Positions 54,868 through 64,000 of a DNA stretch of 64,000 bases are shown piece after piece. A program made the translations under genes and the position numbers. The notes beneath the pieces are model-generated. The model made no database searches. It had not been told where the DNA came from and saw only the letters and a program-made list of their open reading frames with translations. Positions within the stretch are counted from its first letter, which is position 1. The number at the start of each line of letters is the position of its first letter. The stretch comes from Chara braunii (Eukaryota > Streptophyta > Charophyceae > Charales > Characeae): contig BFEA01000066.1 of NCBI GenBank assembly GCA_003427395.1, positions 1,534,228 through 1,598,227 on the forward strand, given 5' to 3'.

Positions 54868-56860
54868 ATGGTTGACACCTGTAGTGGGAAGAGTACTGCC
54901 CCCTACACCCAAGCTCAAGAGGAGCAAGCCGCCGCCCTACTAAGAGAGAGAAGGGAGAAGGAGCTCCTTGAGCAAGCGAAGTTGAAGGCGATAGCGGAGG
55001 AGAAAGCAGCGAAGAAGAAGAAGTTGGAAGAGGAGATGGTGAGATTACAGAAGGAGATGCTGAAAGTACAGCAAGAGGAGGAAGAGAAGAGGAAGGCTGC
55101 TGAAGAAGCGGGAGAAGAGGAAGAGGTAGAAGATGAGCCCCTTGAAACGAGACGCAGGGAAGGACGAGGGGAAAGCAATGGCACGAAGGAGGAGGACAAA
55201 TGGACGGAGAAAAAAATTAGCGAGTGGGTGGCTAACTTATCGTTGGGAGAGGATGAGGAGGAAATACTGTACGTGCCCCAGGAGGAGAGAGAAGCCTTTG
55301 CCAGGGAATTGGAAGCGATGGAGGACCCCTTGGAACGCCAGATGGTAGAAGATGAAAAAAAGTTGGAGTGGAAGTTGCGTACGATGAGGGAGAAAAAAAG
55401 GAGGAGGGAGGAAGCCAACCGGATGGCTGGAGAGGTGGAGAGAGTGCGGGCGTGCAGGCAAGAAGTGCAGGCACAAGCAAAGACCCCTGCAAAGTTGGAC
55501 AAGATTCTGGGTACCTGAAGGTACTGAGTGAGGCCTGGCTTGAGGAGCATCAGGGCAATAAGGGTCAAGATGTGACCCTTCACGCCATTCGATCAGGGTT
55601 TAGAGAGTTTGCGCGCAACGTGGTAACCCACGTCGGGACCAAAGTAAAAAGATTAAAGGAAAGCGCAAAGAAGTTTTGCGCACGCGTCATTGAAGGCACC
55701 AAAGTGCTGGCCACAGCAGAGGCCGCGTTGCGTCTCCGCTGAGAGCCTGTAAAGCTCAAATTCCTTGACGCTTATAGCGGGAAAAAGGATGATAGTTTCG
55801 ATAATTGGGAGGCTAGCATTCATACATACGTGTATTTACAGCATATTGCCCCCGAGGAGCAAGTCCTCGTAGCCTTCCATGCATTGAGGGACAAAGCGGC
55901 CAGCTTCGCCAGGTCCCTTGCGTGCACCGCTGATTGCAAGCATAACATGATTGCATACTCTAGGCTTATCCCTCTCTCCACTTTCCTCCAACTCCTACGT
56001 GAGAGGTTCGCTGACGTCACAAGGGGCGTCACGGCCTCTGACAAACTCCAAACCATCCACTCGCGACAGTGGAGGAGTGCGCGAGCACTCAAAGCTGTCA
56101 TGGACGACTTGGTAGTCGTCCTAGACCACGGGGTCACTGAGCCCCAGTTGGTCCAATTGTTCTATCGTGCCATACCAGAGCCCTTGCGAGGGCACTTCTT
56201 TGACAAGACCCAACAGGCCAACATCACGTATGATGCGCTAAGAAGTGGTCCTGTTTGAGGCGAGGTCCATGCCAGTTTCCACTTTCTGGCATAAGGACTT
56301 AGATAAGGGCAAAAAGTGGAAAGGTCGTACCATATCTGGCCAGGTTGGGGCCAAGGATCATTTGATCCTTACTTTAGACGAGGGTGGTACAAACGAAGCC
56401 CCCTACAGTCAGATCGAGTGAGGGCTTGACGAGGAGTACAGTAGTGTAGGCCAGGGGAGGACCTGTGTTGTTGTCGCTGTTGGCGGGAGGCCGCAAAGTA
56501 GAGGAGGAGGCCAGGGCCAAAGGGGCTAGGCCACAGGAGGTGGAGGACAGGGCGCACAGGGGGTTGGCGGTCAAAGGAGCCGCCAAGAGGGAGGTAGGGG
56601 TCAAGGTCCCCCGCCAAATCGTCAAGGTCCCAGTCGGTCCCCTCAGCGACGAGGTGGAGGGTCACCTCAAAGGAGAGGAGGTTGGCACCCAGGTTGACCA
56701 CAAGGCCGACCTTCGGAAGATCTGGGCCTGGACCAGAGAGTTTGGGAACAACGTATGGACCAGGGGCAGGACATATATTGCGGTGACCCGACCCATATTA
56801 TTAAATATTGTCCCAAGTATAGACAGGCCCACACCACATGAGCCTTCGGTAGAGGTTGCA
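54868..56860 (+). pseudogene. gag: Ty3/gypsy gag pseudogene
   Basis: The start is ATG 54868 in the context CACCATGG; an earlier in-frame TTG at 54844 is less likely. The first ~215 residues are a Glu/Lys-rich coiled-coil-like region. The frame ends at 55518, but coding sense moves to another frame at about 55500, is cut by TGA at 55740, and continues to 56258 with a Gag core (KLKFLDAYSG, DNWEASIHTY, then a helical LLRERFADV part). After another frame change comes an Arg/Gly/Gln-rich stretch (about 56440-56690). A knuckle follows, reading IYCGDPTHIIKYC (about 56770-56815), in which the first of the expected cysteines is lost. Gag would form the particle; this copy cannot. Confidence 0.8.
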
Positions 56861-56929
56861 GGCCCGTGCCTAGTTAGTTGTCCAGAGACTGCTTGTGTTA
56901 GCATCTCTCTAGGCACTTCCCTCACAGGC

Positions 56930-57460
56930 GTGGCAAAGGAGTTGAAGGAGAGGATGCCTGCCTGGGCCAAAATGAAGAAAGATAGTAAAGGACAGCTAGC
57001 GCTAGTTTACGTAGAGGTCTTTAGAAGTAGAGTAGGGGCCCTTATAGGTTCGGGGGCTACCTGCGGTTATATTAGCCGTAGAGCGCGGAAGAAGCTAAGG
57101 CTAGGGTTAAAAGTCTAGAAGTTGGAAGACCCCATAGTTAGTGTCCTCGCAGACAACTGCACTATGCGTGTTGAGGACTACGTAGAGGGAGTCCCGACGT
57201 ATTTTCGCCTAGAGAAAGATGTGAAGGTGGAGAAAGTTCTCCATTCCCTGACTCTCCTCGTACAGGATGACCTTCCTTTTGACATAGTCCTAGGTATGGA
57301 CTGGGGAGAGGCAGCAGGGGCCACACTCCATTTGAGAGAGCATGAGTGTAGGCTCCCTAGTCCGTCAGGCGAGGTTAAGATTGCCCACCTGTTTCATGTG
57401 TCTGGAGTAGACAACACCTTGGTACATTGCTGTCTCAGTGCTCCCGTGTTCGCGCGATTA
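56930..57460 (+). pseudogene. pol: Retroviral-type aspartic protease, inactive
   Basis: The active-site loop reads ALIGSGATCGYISRR. The catalytic Asp of the D-S-G-A motif is Gly at 57047-57049. A TAG at 57116-57118 interrupts the domain. The second conserved part, FDIVLGMDW (about 57280), is intact. The family cleaves the Gag-Pol precursor; this copy lacks the essential residue. Confidence 0.85.
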
Positions 57461-57539
57461 GTTAAAAAGGAGCAGTTAGAGGAGCAGGTCTTCGTAGCTT
57501 ATGTGAGGCCTATCACTGAGCCTAGAGAAGAGAAGCCCA

Positions 57540-58450
57540 TAGACCCAGCTATTGCCAAACTGCTGGAAGAGTTTAAGGATTTGACAGAGCCGCCGACAGG
57601 AGTAATGCCGCGACCAATCCAACATCGTATAGAGATAGAGCCTGGCAGTAGGACTCCTAAGAGAGCAATTTACAGGATGTCACCTAGGGAGTTAGAGGAG
57701 TTGCGTAAACAGTTAGACGAGCTCCTCGAAAAGGGTTGGATTAGGCCTAGTTCATCTCCTTTTGGAACGCCGATTTTATTTGTCCCCAAGAAGGAAGGAA
57801 AATTGCGTATGTGTATAGACTATAGGGGTATAAATGCGATCACAGTGAAGAACGCTGAACCGCTGCCCAGGATAGACAATCTTTTAGATCGGGTGCAGGG
57901 TTGCAGATATTTTTCGAAGATCGATTTAAAGTCCGGATATCATCAGATAGAGGTCCATCCTGATGACCAGTACAAGACTGCGTCCCGGACTAGATATGGG
58001 CACAGAGTTCATAGTGATGCCCTTTGGACTGACCAATGCGCCAACTACATTTCAACGATGTATGAATGATTTGTTTACGCCTTGGTTAGACAAATTTGTC
58101 GTAGTGTATTTAGATGACATTTTAGTGTTCAGCTGGACCCTCCAAGAGCACCAGGGTCATTTACGGCAGGTCTTGGAGAAGTTGAGAGAAGCTAATTCCA
58201 AGATCAACGCGAAGAAGTGCGAGTGGGCCAAGACGCAAGTCTTTTTACTTGGGCCACGTTTTAGACAGAGATGGCATTGAGCCTGAGGACAGCAAGATAG
58301 CGGCAATTAGAGACTGGCCGACGCCCCGCACATTGACTGAGTTGCGGTCGTTCCTAGGCCTTGGTAACTACTACAGGAAGTTTGTGAGGAACTTCTCGAC
58401 TATCGCCGCTCCCCTTCGCATGTTGCTCAGGAAAGAGGCTGGCAGTGGGA
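57540..58450 (+). pseudogene. pol: Ty3/gypsy reverse transcriptase, frameshifted
   Basis: Motifs are in order: GWIRPSSSPFGTPILFVPKK, LRMCIDYRGIN, PLPRIDNLLD, YFSKIDLKSGYHQI, then PFGLTNAPTTFQ, the catalytic YLDDILVFS (YLDD at 58107-58118), and EPEDSKIAAIRDWPTP with FLGLGNYYRKFV. The frame changes between about 57985 and 58020 and again near 58250. The catalytic aspartates are present but no single frame spans the domain. The enzyme copies element RNA into DNA. Confidence 0.92.
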
Positions 58451-58920
58451 TAAAGATTGTACGTCTGCGCTAAAAAAGTTGAAGCGCGCGTTAATAGAGT
58501 ACCCTGTCCTCAAAGTAGCAGATTCGTCTTTGCCATTTGTTGCCACCACGGACGCGAGTTAGTATGGTATAGGCGTCGTGTTACAGCAGGACGACGGCAA
58601 TGGCTACAGACCCGTAGAGTTCATGTCAGCAAGGATGCCCTCAGAGAAGGTCGCTACCTCGACGTACGAGAGGGACTCTACGCTCTCAGGCAAGCCTTAG
58701 AGCACTGGAAGCATTACCTGCTCGGGAGGCACTTCAAAGTGTATTCAGACCACGAGACTCTGAGGTGGCTGAAGACACAGGCCAAAATGACACCTAAGTT
58801 GGCTAGGTGGGCCGTTGAGATAGACCAGTACGACTTTGAACTCAAGCCTGTTAAAGGCAAGTATAATGTAGTTACGGATGCTCTAAGTAGAAGATCAGAC
58901 TACTTTGGAGCTATAGTCCA
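58451..58920 (+). pseudogene. pol: RNase H domain, frameshifted
   Basis: One frame gives LPFVATTDAS, a TAG at 58561, then YGIGVVLQQDD (about 58530-58600). The second half, ALRQALEHWKHYLLG and FKVYSDHETLRWL, is in another frame, with the change near 58675. It ends with NVVTDALSRR, the usual end of the Ty3 RNase H. The domain degrades RNA in RNA:DNA hybrids. Confidence 0.88.
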
Positions 58921-59059
58921 CTATCTGGATATAGGGAGTGACCTGCAGGAAAAAGTTAGACAGTCGTATGCGCAAAACCCTATTTATAGTGACCTCCTCA
59001 GGAGAGTCAAGGAGGCCCCAGAGACCGAACCAGACTACCGCTCTATAGAGGGACTGTTG

Positions 59060-60058
59060 TTTGAGAAGACTAATGTAGTAGACCGCCTGTGCGTTCCCAC
59101 CAGTGAGGAGATCCGCAGTTTGATCTTAGGGGAATGGCACGACACAGAGGGACATTTCCGTTGGCAAAAGACTTCAGCCAACCTGATGCATGCATATACA
59201 TGGCCAGGAATGAAGAACGACTGCATAGAGTATGTCCGTAGTGGTAAAGTTCGCCAAAGAAATAAGACCACTACCCGTGCCCCTCTAGGTCTTTTTTGAC
59301 CCTTGCCTATTCCTAATCAGCGAGGAGATTCAATGTCCATCGACTTTATGGACGCCGGCGTCAAGACTAGGCACGACAAGAGCCAAGTCATGGTCATAGT
59401 TGATAGATTTAGCAAATATGTTGTTTTTGTTCCTTTGCCTGCAGAGGCACGCACCGAGTTAGTAATTCAGAATTTTTTTTATTTTTGGGCTAGTGAGCAT
59501 GGCGTCCCATTGTCTATTGTTAGTGATAGAGATACTCGCTTCACGAGTCAGAACTGGCAGGAAGTAATGAGAGTATATGGGTCAAAGTTGTTGATGTCAT
59601 CTGACCGTCATCCAGAGACTAACGGTCAGACTGAGCAGATGAACAAGATCCTGCAGCAAGTTCTGCGTATGTATATTAGACCAGATCAAGTCAATTGGGA
59701 AGAGATGTTGCCCAACGTAGCCAGTGCGTACAATAACAGCGTAATCTCATCCACCTGTCGCACTCCCAATGAGTTGCACAAGTCCTTTAGACCGCATAGA
59801 CCATTTGAAGGACTTAATCAGGATCAGATTCACAGGCTACCGCCCGGTACCAGGGAGTTTGTGATACAACAAGAGAAAAAGTTAGCTACTGTTGTTGAGA
59901 ACCTCAGGAAGGCCCAACACCGGATGATAGAACAGGCTAATAAGCACCGTCGCTCGTCACAATTCCAAGTAGGCATCGTAGTCTGGGTCAAGTCCAAAGA
60001 GTTTGCTCATGAGGAAAACATCTCGCAGAAGTTACTGCCCGCGTATAGAGGACCGTGA
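59060..60058 (+). pseudogene. pol: Integrase, damaged zinc-binding part
   Basis: The HHCC region shows HDTEGHF, but the two cysteines expected before RQRNK are replaced (SGKVRQRNK). A TGA at 59297-59299 follows. The catalytic core is otherwise open: the first Asp is in SIDFMD (59342-59344), the second in IVSDRDTRF (59525-59527), and Glu in NGQTEQM (59633-59635), 61 and 36 residues apart as in active enzymes. The C-terminal frame reads LLPAYRGP and stops at a TGA (60056-60058) where the family has a codon, probably Trp. Integrase inserts the DNA copy into the genome. Confidence 0.9.
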
Positions 60059-60423
60059 CCAGTTCTAGAAGTTAAGGGCGGAGAGGATGGGTCGTCCTAC
60101 ACAGTAGAGATCCCAGAACACCTCCACACGTACCCTGTGTTTCATGCCTCAAAGTTGTTGCCGTGTGTCAGAAGTCAACAATTTCCATCTAGAAGATCCA
60201 TGATTCCTCCAGACATGGACATAAGGTACGACATTGACGACATTGGAGGTGAAGACGTGTTCAAAACAGGAGGTAGAGGTCGTCCGCAGAAGCAGTCCAT
60301 GTTGCTTATCAGGAACCAGAGGACGACCGATGGTTTACCAGAGCAGAACTTCTAGAAACAGCTCCCGATATAGTTAGAGCCTATGAGAGAGATAAGAAAG
60401 GTAAAGGTCCTGCCTTAGACTGA
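60059..60423 (+). pseudogene. pol: Integrase tail and chromodomain-like end
   Basis: Past the TGA the same frame continues with VEIPEHLHTYPVFHASKLLP, the usual end of Ty3 integrase. After a Gly/Arg stretch the last ~40 codons, in another frame, read EPEDDRWFTRAELLETAP and end at TGA 60421-60423. This resembles the C-terminal helix of a chromodomain, which would place the element among chromoviruses. Aromatic-cage residues cannot be checked because of the frame changes. Confidence 0.6.
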
Positions 60424-60449
60424 ATTATGCTCGGAGGACCTCGAATTTA

Positions 60450-60461
60450 GGCCGGCGGGAG
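60450..60461 (+). promoter_or_regulatory. Polypurine tract
   Basis: GGCCGGCGGGAG directly before the 3' LTR. It primes plus-strand synthesis in LTR elements. Two pyrimidine pairs make it an imperfect tract. Confidence 0.6.
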
Positions 60462-60823
60462 TGAAACGGTATTCACCTGTGTGCAGTAGCGAATGCAGAT
60501 CCTAGGGCTTGATCCCTAGACTTCACCTCACCTGTGTACAGTATTTGTGTCGACCCCGAGAGTTGAACCAGTCACCTGTGTATTTGTAATAGTTGGTAGA
60601 CTGTCGTAGGGTCCGTAGGTAGTAGGGGTTCGATCTGGTCATCCTGTGTGTGCGAACAGAGAGTTGTGTGGGCGTTGTGTCGTCATAGCCATTGAAGTGA
60701 ACTTGTACCTGAACTGCGTTCTTGGTTACCATATCTCTGAGTTTCGAGCGAGCGTTTGTCGGCAGTTTGCTGCACACCTGTTTGCATGCATGTAAAGTGT
60801 GAATGAGAGTGAGTCTGATTGCA
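60462..60823 (+). repeat. 3' LTR, 362 bp, internally deleted
   Basis: Starts TGAAACGGTATTCA and ends GATTGCA. It equals the 5' LTR minus exactly 543 bp, with the junction after CGATCTG (60637). Confidence 0.9.
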
Positions 60824-61560
60824 GTTGGCAGCCCAAAATGGAAAGAAACAAAGAAGGAAAAGGTTGAAACTGTGCATTTGGCCCAAAAAGAAGGCCAAAT
60901 GCACCAAAAATTAAAAAAGTGAGCATAAGGGCTCAAAAATTGAAGCAAGGACCACTTGGGGATAGCTCGGAATTATGCTGGCATTGGATCTCAGCCAGAT
61001 CCAAGGCTGAGATTGATCCGAGACTTGGAAAAATATCTCGGCCAACCCAAAAAGGGGTAGGAGCAGTAAAAGTAAGAAAAAGGCCAAAAAAGGCCTTTTT
61101 TCTTCCAAGTAAGGTTGCCCCTTCAGCATTTGGACTCAAGGAGGCAGCATTTGAAAAGGAAAAGGAGGTTAAAGGAGGCCAAGAGGCAATCTGAGTTAGT
61201 ACCAACCACTCGGACTGCATGTACTTGGCCAAAATGAGGCCCACGTACCCCCGGAGAGACCTAGTGGTGGGATTTTGCCTTGGGGGGTACCTCGGTTCAC
61301 TTGGAGGCACATGAGGAGGGCTCATAAGTTGGCTTGTACTTCGGTTCCAGCCTACATAAGCTGAGGGAGCAGTCCGCCACACTCGCATTTGCATGAGGAG
61401 TGCCCATGCTGCCCACGTGAGCTCATATGAGCACTCTACTCACTTGGAGTAAGAGGAGGGGAACCGTTGCCAGTTGGGAGCCTTGGAGGAGGCTGTGAGC
61501 TAGTAAGAGCTGCCATTGGATTTAGTGTGAGTAGTGGGGACTCAAGGGGTTGGTCCGCCA
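60824..61560 (+). repeat. Palindrome-rich repeat, copy beta, right part
   Basis: Continues alpha from GCAGCCCAAAA (45059) to the alpha end at 45782, including the AAAAGGCC...GGCCTTTT inverted repeat and the ACTCGGACTGCATGTA block. Past 61560 it continues into a leader that alpha lacks because of its TIR insertion. Confidence 0.75.
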
Positions 61561-62239
61561 TAGCCCCCAGGATGTGGGAGAGAGAGAGAGGCTTGGAGGA
61601 ACCCATTCAGCCCTCCTAGAAGGGAGGACTCCATAGCCTTGGGAGTAGGAGCTTGCCATAGCCAGAGGAAGACTGAGAAAGAGGGGAGATTAGGGTTTGG
61701 GAAGAAGAGAGCCATAGCTAAGTACGGAGGAGGGAGCTTCATCAACATTTGTCTTCTACATCAAGAGAAGGAAGGAGAGGTGAGTGAGAACAAAGAGAAG
61801 AAACTTCTTCTTCATCTTCTTCTTCTTTTTCTTCTTCTTCTTTTTCTTTTTTTTTCTCCCCCTCTTCTTCTTTTTCTTCTTCTTCTTTCCTTTTTTTTTT
61901 TTTTTTCTCCCTCCCCTTTTCCTCTTCTCCTTCTTCTGATCCTTCTTCACGGGGGGGAGTAGAAAGTAGCTCCTTCATTGGTAATGTCTCCATGATGGCC
62001 ATTTCCTTTACTACCTGGCAAATCGCCACTTTGGGTTGTGACTTTCCTGGCTTGAGGGAGGGATTTAGTCTCTCACCTCAAAATCTATCCCCCCCCACTT
62101 GGGGGTAATTTGTTACTTTGATTTTCACTCATGGAGGCACTTTGGTGATCCTAGCCTCCCACATTGTCTATTTCTTCATCCTGTGATGATCCGATTAAAG
62201 GTTGGAGGCTTCCATGAATGCTATGCAGGTGTTTGAGCA
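61561..62239 (+). other. Continuation of repeat beta, then low-complexity; no gene
   Basis: Purine-rich leader-like sequence up to about 61790, followed by a (TTC)n and T-rich tract (61806-61945). A short unique piece then leads into satellite B. No reading frame of interest. Confidence 0.5.
61806..61945 (+). repeat. (TTC)n/T-rich low-complexity tract
   Basis: Imperfect TTC repeats mixed with T runs and CCCTC. It produces Leu/Phe- or Lys/Glu-only frames. Confidence 0.9.
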
Positions 62240-64000
62240 AGTCTCACTCACCTACAACTCTTGTATCTCACTTAGTGATGTGGCGATTTCTTCCTAGTTG
62301 CTCCATAGCTCATGTATGTATGTGTTGTAGTCTCTTTGATGCAAGTTCAGTCTTTCCTTCACTTGGTGATGTGGTCGTTCCTTCCTAGTTGCTCCATAGC
62401 TCATGTACGTATGTGCTGTAGTCTCATTGATGCAAGTTCATTTCTCTCATCTAGTGATGTACCGGTTCCTTCCTAGTTGCTCCATAGCTCATGTATGTAT
62501 GTGCTGTAATCTCTTTGGTGCAAGTTAAGTCTTTCCTTCACTTGGTGATGTGGCGGTTCCTTCCTAGTTGCTCCATAACTCATGTATGTATCTGTTGTAG
62601 TCCCTTTGACTTTTGGAAGCTTCTTGGATCGGATTTCTTCTGTTATGCCTGGTAGTTTGAAGAATTTCTCAGGTCTCTGAGGGTTTGCCGGTGGGTTGTA
62701 CGAAGCTGCACTGGATTTAGACTGTTATATTCAGGATTCGTGACTGTCCAATGCCAGAACGACGCTGGCCGGAGCCGGGGTGATGCCCTGTAGCTTGCCG
62801 AAGGTGAGGGCATGAGGCCTTGCAGAGAGATCTNGGGATGCTATGNGGGGGGCATCCTANAGGACAGNTGGGGGTTGNTGACACAGGACGACACTGGCCG
62901 GAGCTGGAGTGAGTCGCGCTGCTCTGTAACCTAGCAGTTAGGGGGTGTGAGGCCTGGTTGAGTTTGTCAGAGAATAAGTCAGTTTCGGTGAGCTTTGTTA
63001 GGATCTGTTGGAAATCCCTTAGATACTTGAGTTTTTTGGAAAACTGTTGTGGGCTTCAGGAGGTGCTTAGAATCGTTGATATAGCATAGTCTCTTTTATA
63101 TACTAATCACCATCATCATCATCATCATCATTATCATCATCATCGGAATTACTATATTACACTTTTCTAAGAATCACCAGAAGTCCATCATTACTAGCAT
63201 CACCATCATCATCACATGAGGGACGCTAAGCCCGGTTCTCAGCATGATCGTTTCGGTTACTCTGGGTAGACTGTGAGGACCCCGGCCTCAATCTTCATTT
63301 GAATAAAAATTAAAAAAATTAAATATAAAAAAAGTCTCTTTGATGCAAGTTCAGTCTTTCCTTCACTTGGTGATGTGGCGGTTCCTTCCTAGTTGCTCCA
63401 TAGCTCATGTATGTATGTGATGTAGTCTCACTAGTGCAAGTTCAGTCTTTCTCTCATGATCTCATCTAGTGATGTACCGGTTCCTTCTTAGTTGCTCCAT
63501 AGCTCATGTATGTATATGGTGTAGTCTCTTTAGTGCAAGTTCAGTCTTTACTTCACTTAGTGATGTACCAGTTCCTTCCTAGTTGCTCCATAGCTCTTGT
63601 ATGTATATGTTGTAGTCTCGTTGGTGCAAGTTCAGTCTTTCTCTCACCTAGTGATGTACTGATTCCTTCCCAGTTGCTCCATAGCTCATGTATGTATGTG
63701 TTGTAGTCTCATTGGTGCAAGTTCAGTCTTTCTCTCACCTAGTGATGTACCGGTTCCTTCCTAGTTGCTCCATAGCTCACATGTATGTATGTTGCACACT
63801 CACTTGTGCAAGCTCAATCTTTCTCTCACCTAGTGATGTACCGGTTCCTTCCTAGTTGCTCCACAACTCACATGTATATATGTTGCACTCTCACTTGTGC
63901 AAGATCCAGTCTTCTCTCATCTAGTGACGTACCGCTAGTTGCTCCATAACTCATGCATGTATGTGTTGTAGTCTCTTTGGTGCAAGTTCAGTCTTTCTCT
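62240..64000 (+). repeat. Satellite array B, ~91-bp unit
   Basis: TTCCTAGTTGCTCC recurs at about 62291, 62382, 62470, 62561, 63386, 63485, 63576, 63667, 63758 and 63849, mostly 88-91 bp apart. A degenerate unit follows near 63935, and the array runs off the window. It is interrupted at 62610-63333. Its unit aligns in register with that of satellite A (see findings). Confidence 0.95.
62610..63333 (+). mobile_element. Retroposed insert with A-rich tail inside satellite B
   Basis: The satellite stops after GTCCCTTTGA (62600-62609) and resumes with GTCTCTTTGA (63334-63343). This is a 10-bp target duplication with one difference. The insert ends in AAAAATTAAAAAAATTAAAT and A's, with AATAAA just before (63302). 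It contains a duplicated GACGCTGGCCGGAGC-type block, a (CAT)n tract (about 63111-63143) and five undetermined bases (62834-62878). No coding motif is seen. It could be a SINE, a 5'-truncated LINE or a processed transcript. Confidence 0.7.

Larger units (their letters stand above)
52523..60823 (+). mobile_element. Ty3/gypsy LTR retrotransposon, complete outline, inactive
   Basis: 5' LTR 52523-53427, tRNA-iMet primer site, leader, gag, protease, reverse transcriptase, RNase H, integrase, chromodomain-like end, polypurine tract and 3' LTR 60462-60823. The order PR-RT-RH-IN is diagnostic of Ty3/gypsy. The element is flanked by AGTTG (52518-52522 and 60823-60827; 4-5 bp depending on the LTR end chosen) and splits repeat beta, whose sister alpha is uninterrupted. 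By eye the LTRs differ at about 26 of 362 shared positions. Stops and frameshifts in every domain make it non-functional. Confidence 0.92.

Overview
The window is eukaryotic, repeat-dominated DNA from the green plant lineage. A large, TE-bloated streptophyte genome such as the charophyte alga Chara is my best guess, by inference. The grounds are plant-type mitochondrial nad gene fragments, a Ty3/gypsy element with a tRNA-iMet primer-binding site, two exons of a plant CNX1/MoeA-type gene separated by a 2.6-kb TE-filled intron, and nested transposons almost everywhere. There are no operons, rRNA genes, intact tRNA genes or CRISPR arrays.

Layout. 1-1195 is a 92-bp satellite. 1.3-5.4 kb is a pair of LTR-like direct repeats, the left one carrying a sequencing-adapter junction. 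5.8-14.0 kb is a DNA element with ~745-bp terminal inverted repeats (TIRs). 14.4-18.9 kb is a decayed gag-only retroelement. 21.06-28.25 kb is a second copy of the TIR element and ~28.45-33.65 kb a third, older, inverted copy. 35.4-36.7 kb is a scrambled mitochondrial insertion (nad5, nad2, nad4). 38.8-41.6 kb holds two minus-strand exons of a molybdenum-cofactor gene with a hAT-like transposon in the intron between them; a tRNA-derived SINE lies just 3' of the second exon. 43.9-61.6 kb is a family of repeats rich in short palindromes (copies alpha, gamma, beta). Alpha is broken by another TIR-element end, and beta by a Ty3/gypsy element of 8.3 kb with both LTRs. 62.2-64 kb is a second ~91-bp satellite, distantly related to the first and in the same orientation.

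The most unusual signal is inside the TIR element. Each of its three copies has seven stem-loops sharing a near-constant loop (core TTCCATAAGTTTGGGTGG) but with different, self-complementary stems. Several stem positions change on both sides between copies. A second series of five ~85-nt units with their own closing helix follows. I know no described element with this design. Terminus, TIRs and internal hairpins are read directly from the sequence; function is unknown.

No intact protein-coding gene lies wholly inside the window. Every retrotransposon reading frame carries stops or frameshifts. The only credible host coding sequence is the pair of CNX1-like exons. Several local duplications sit at adapter sequence or single-N joints and are probably assembly artefacts.
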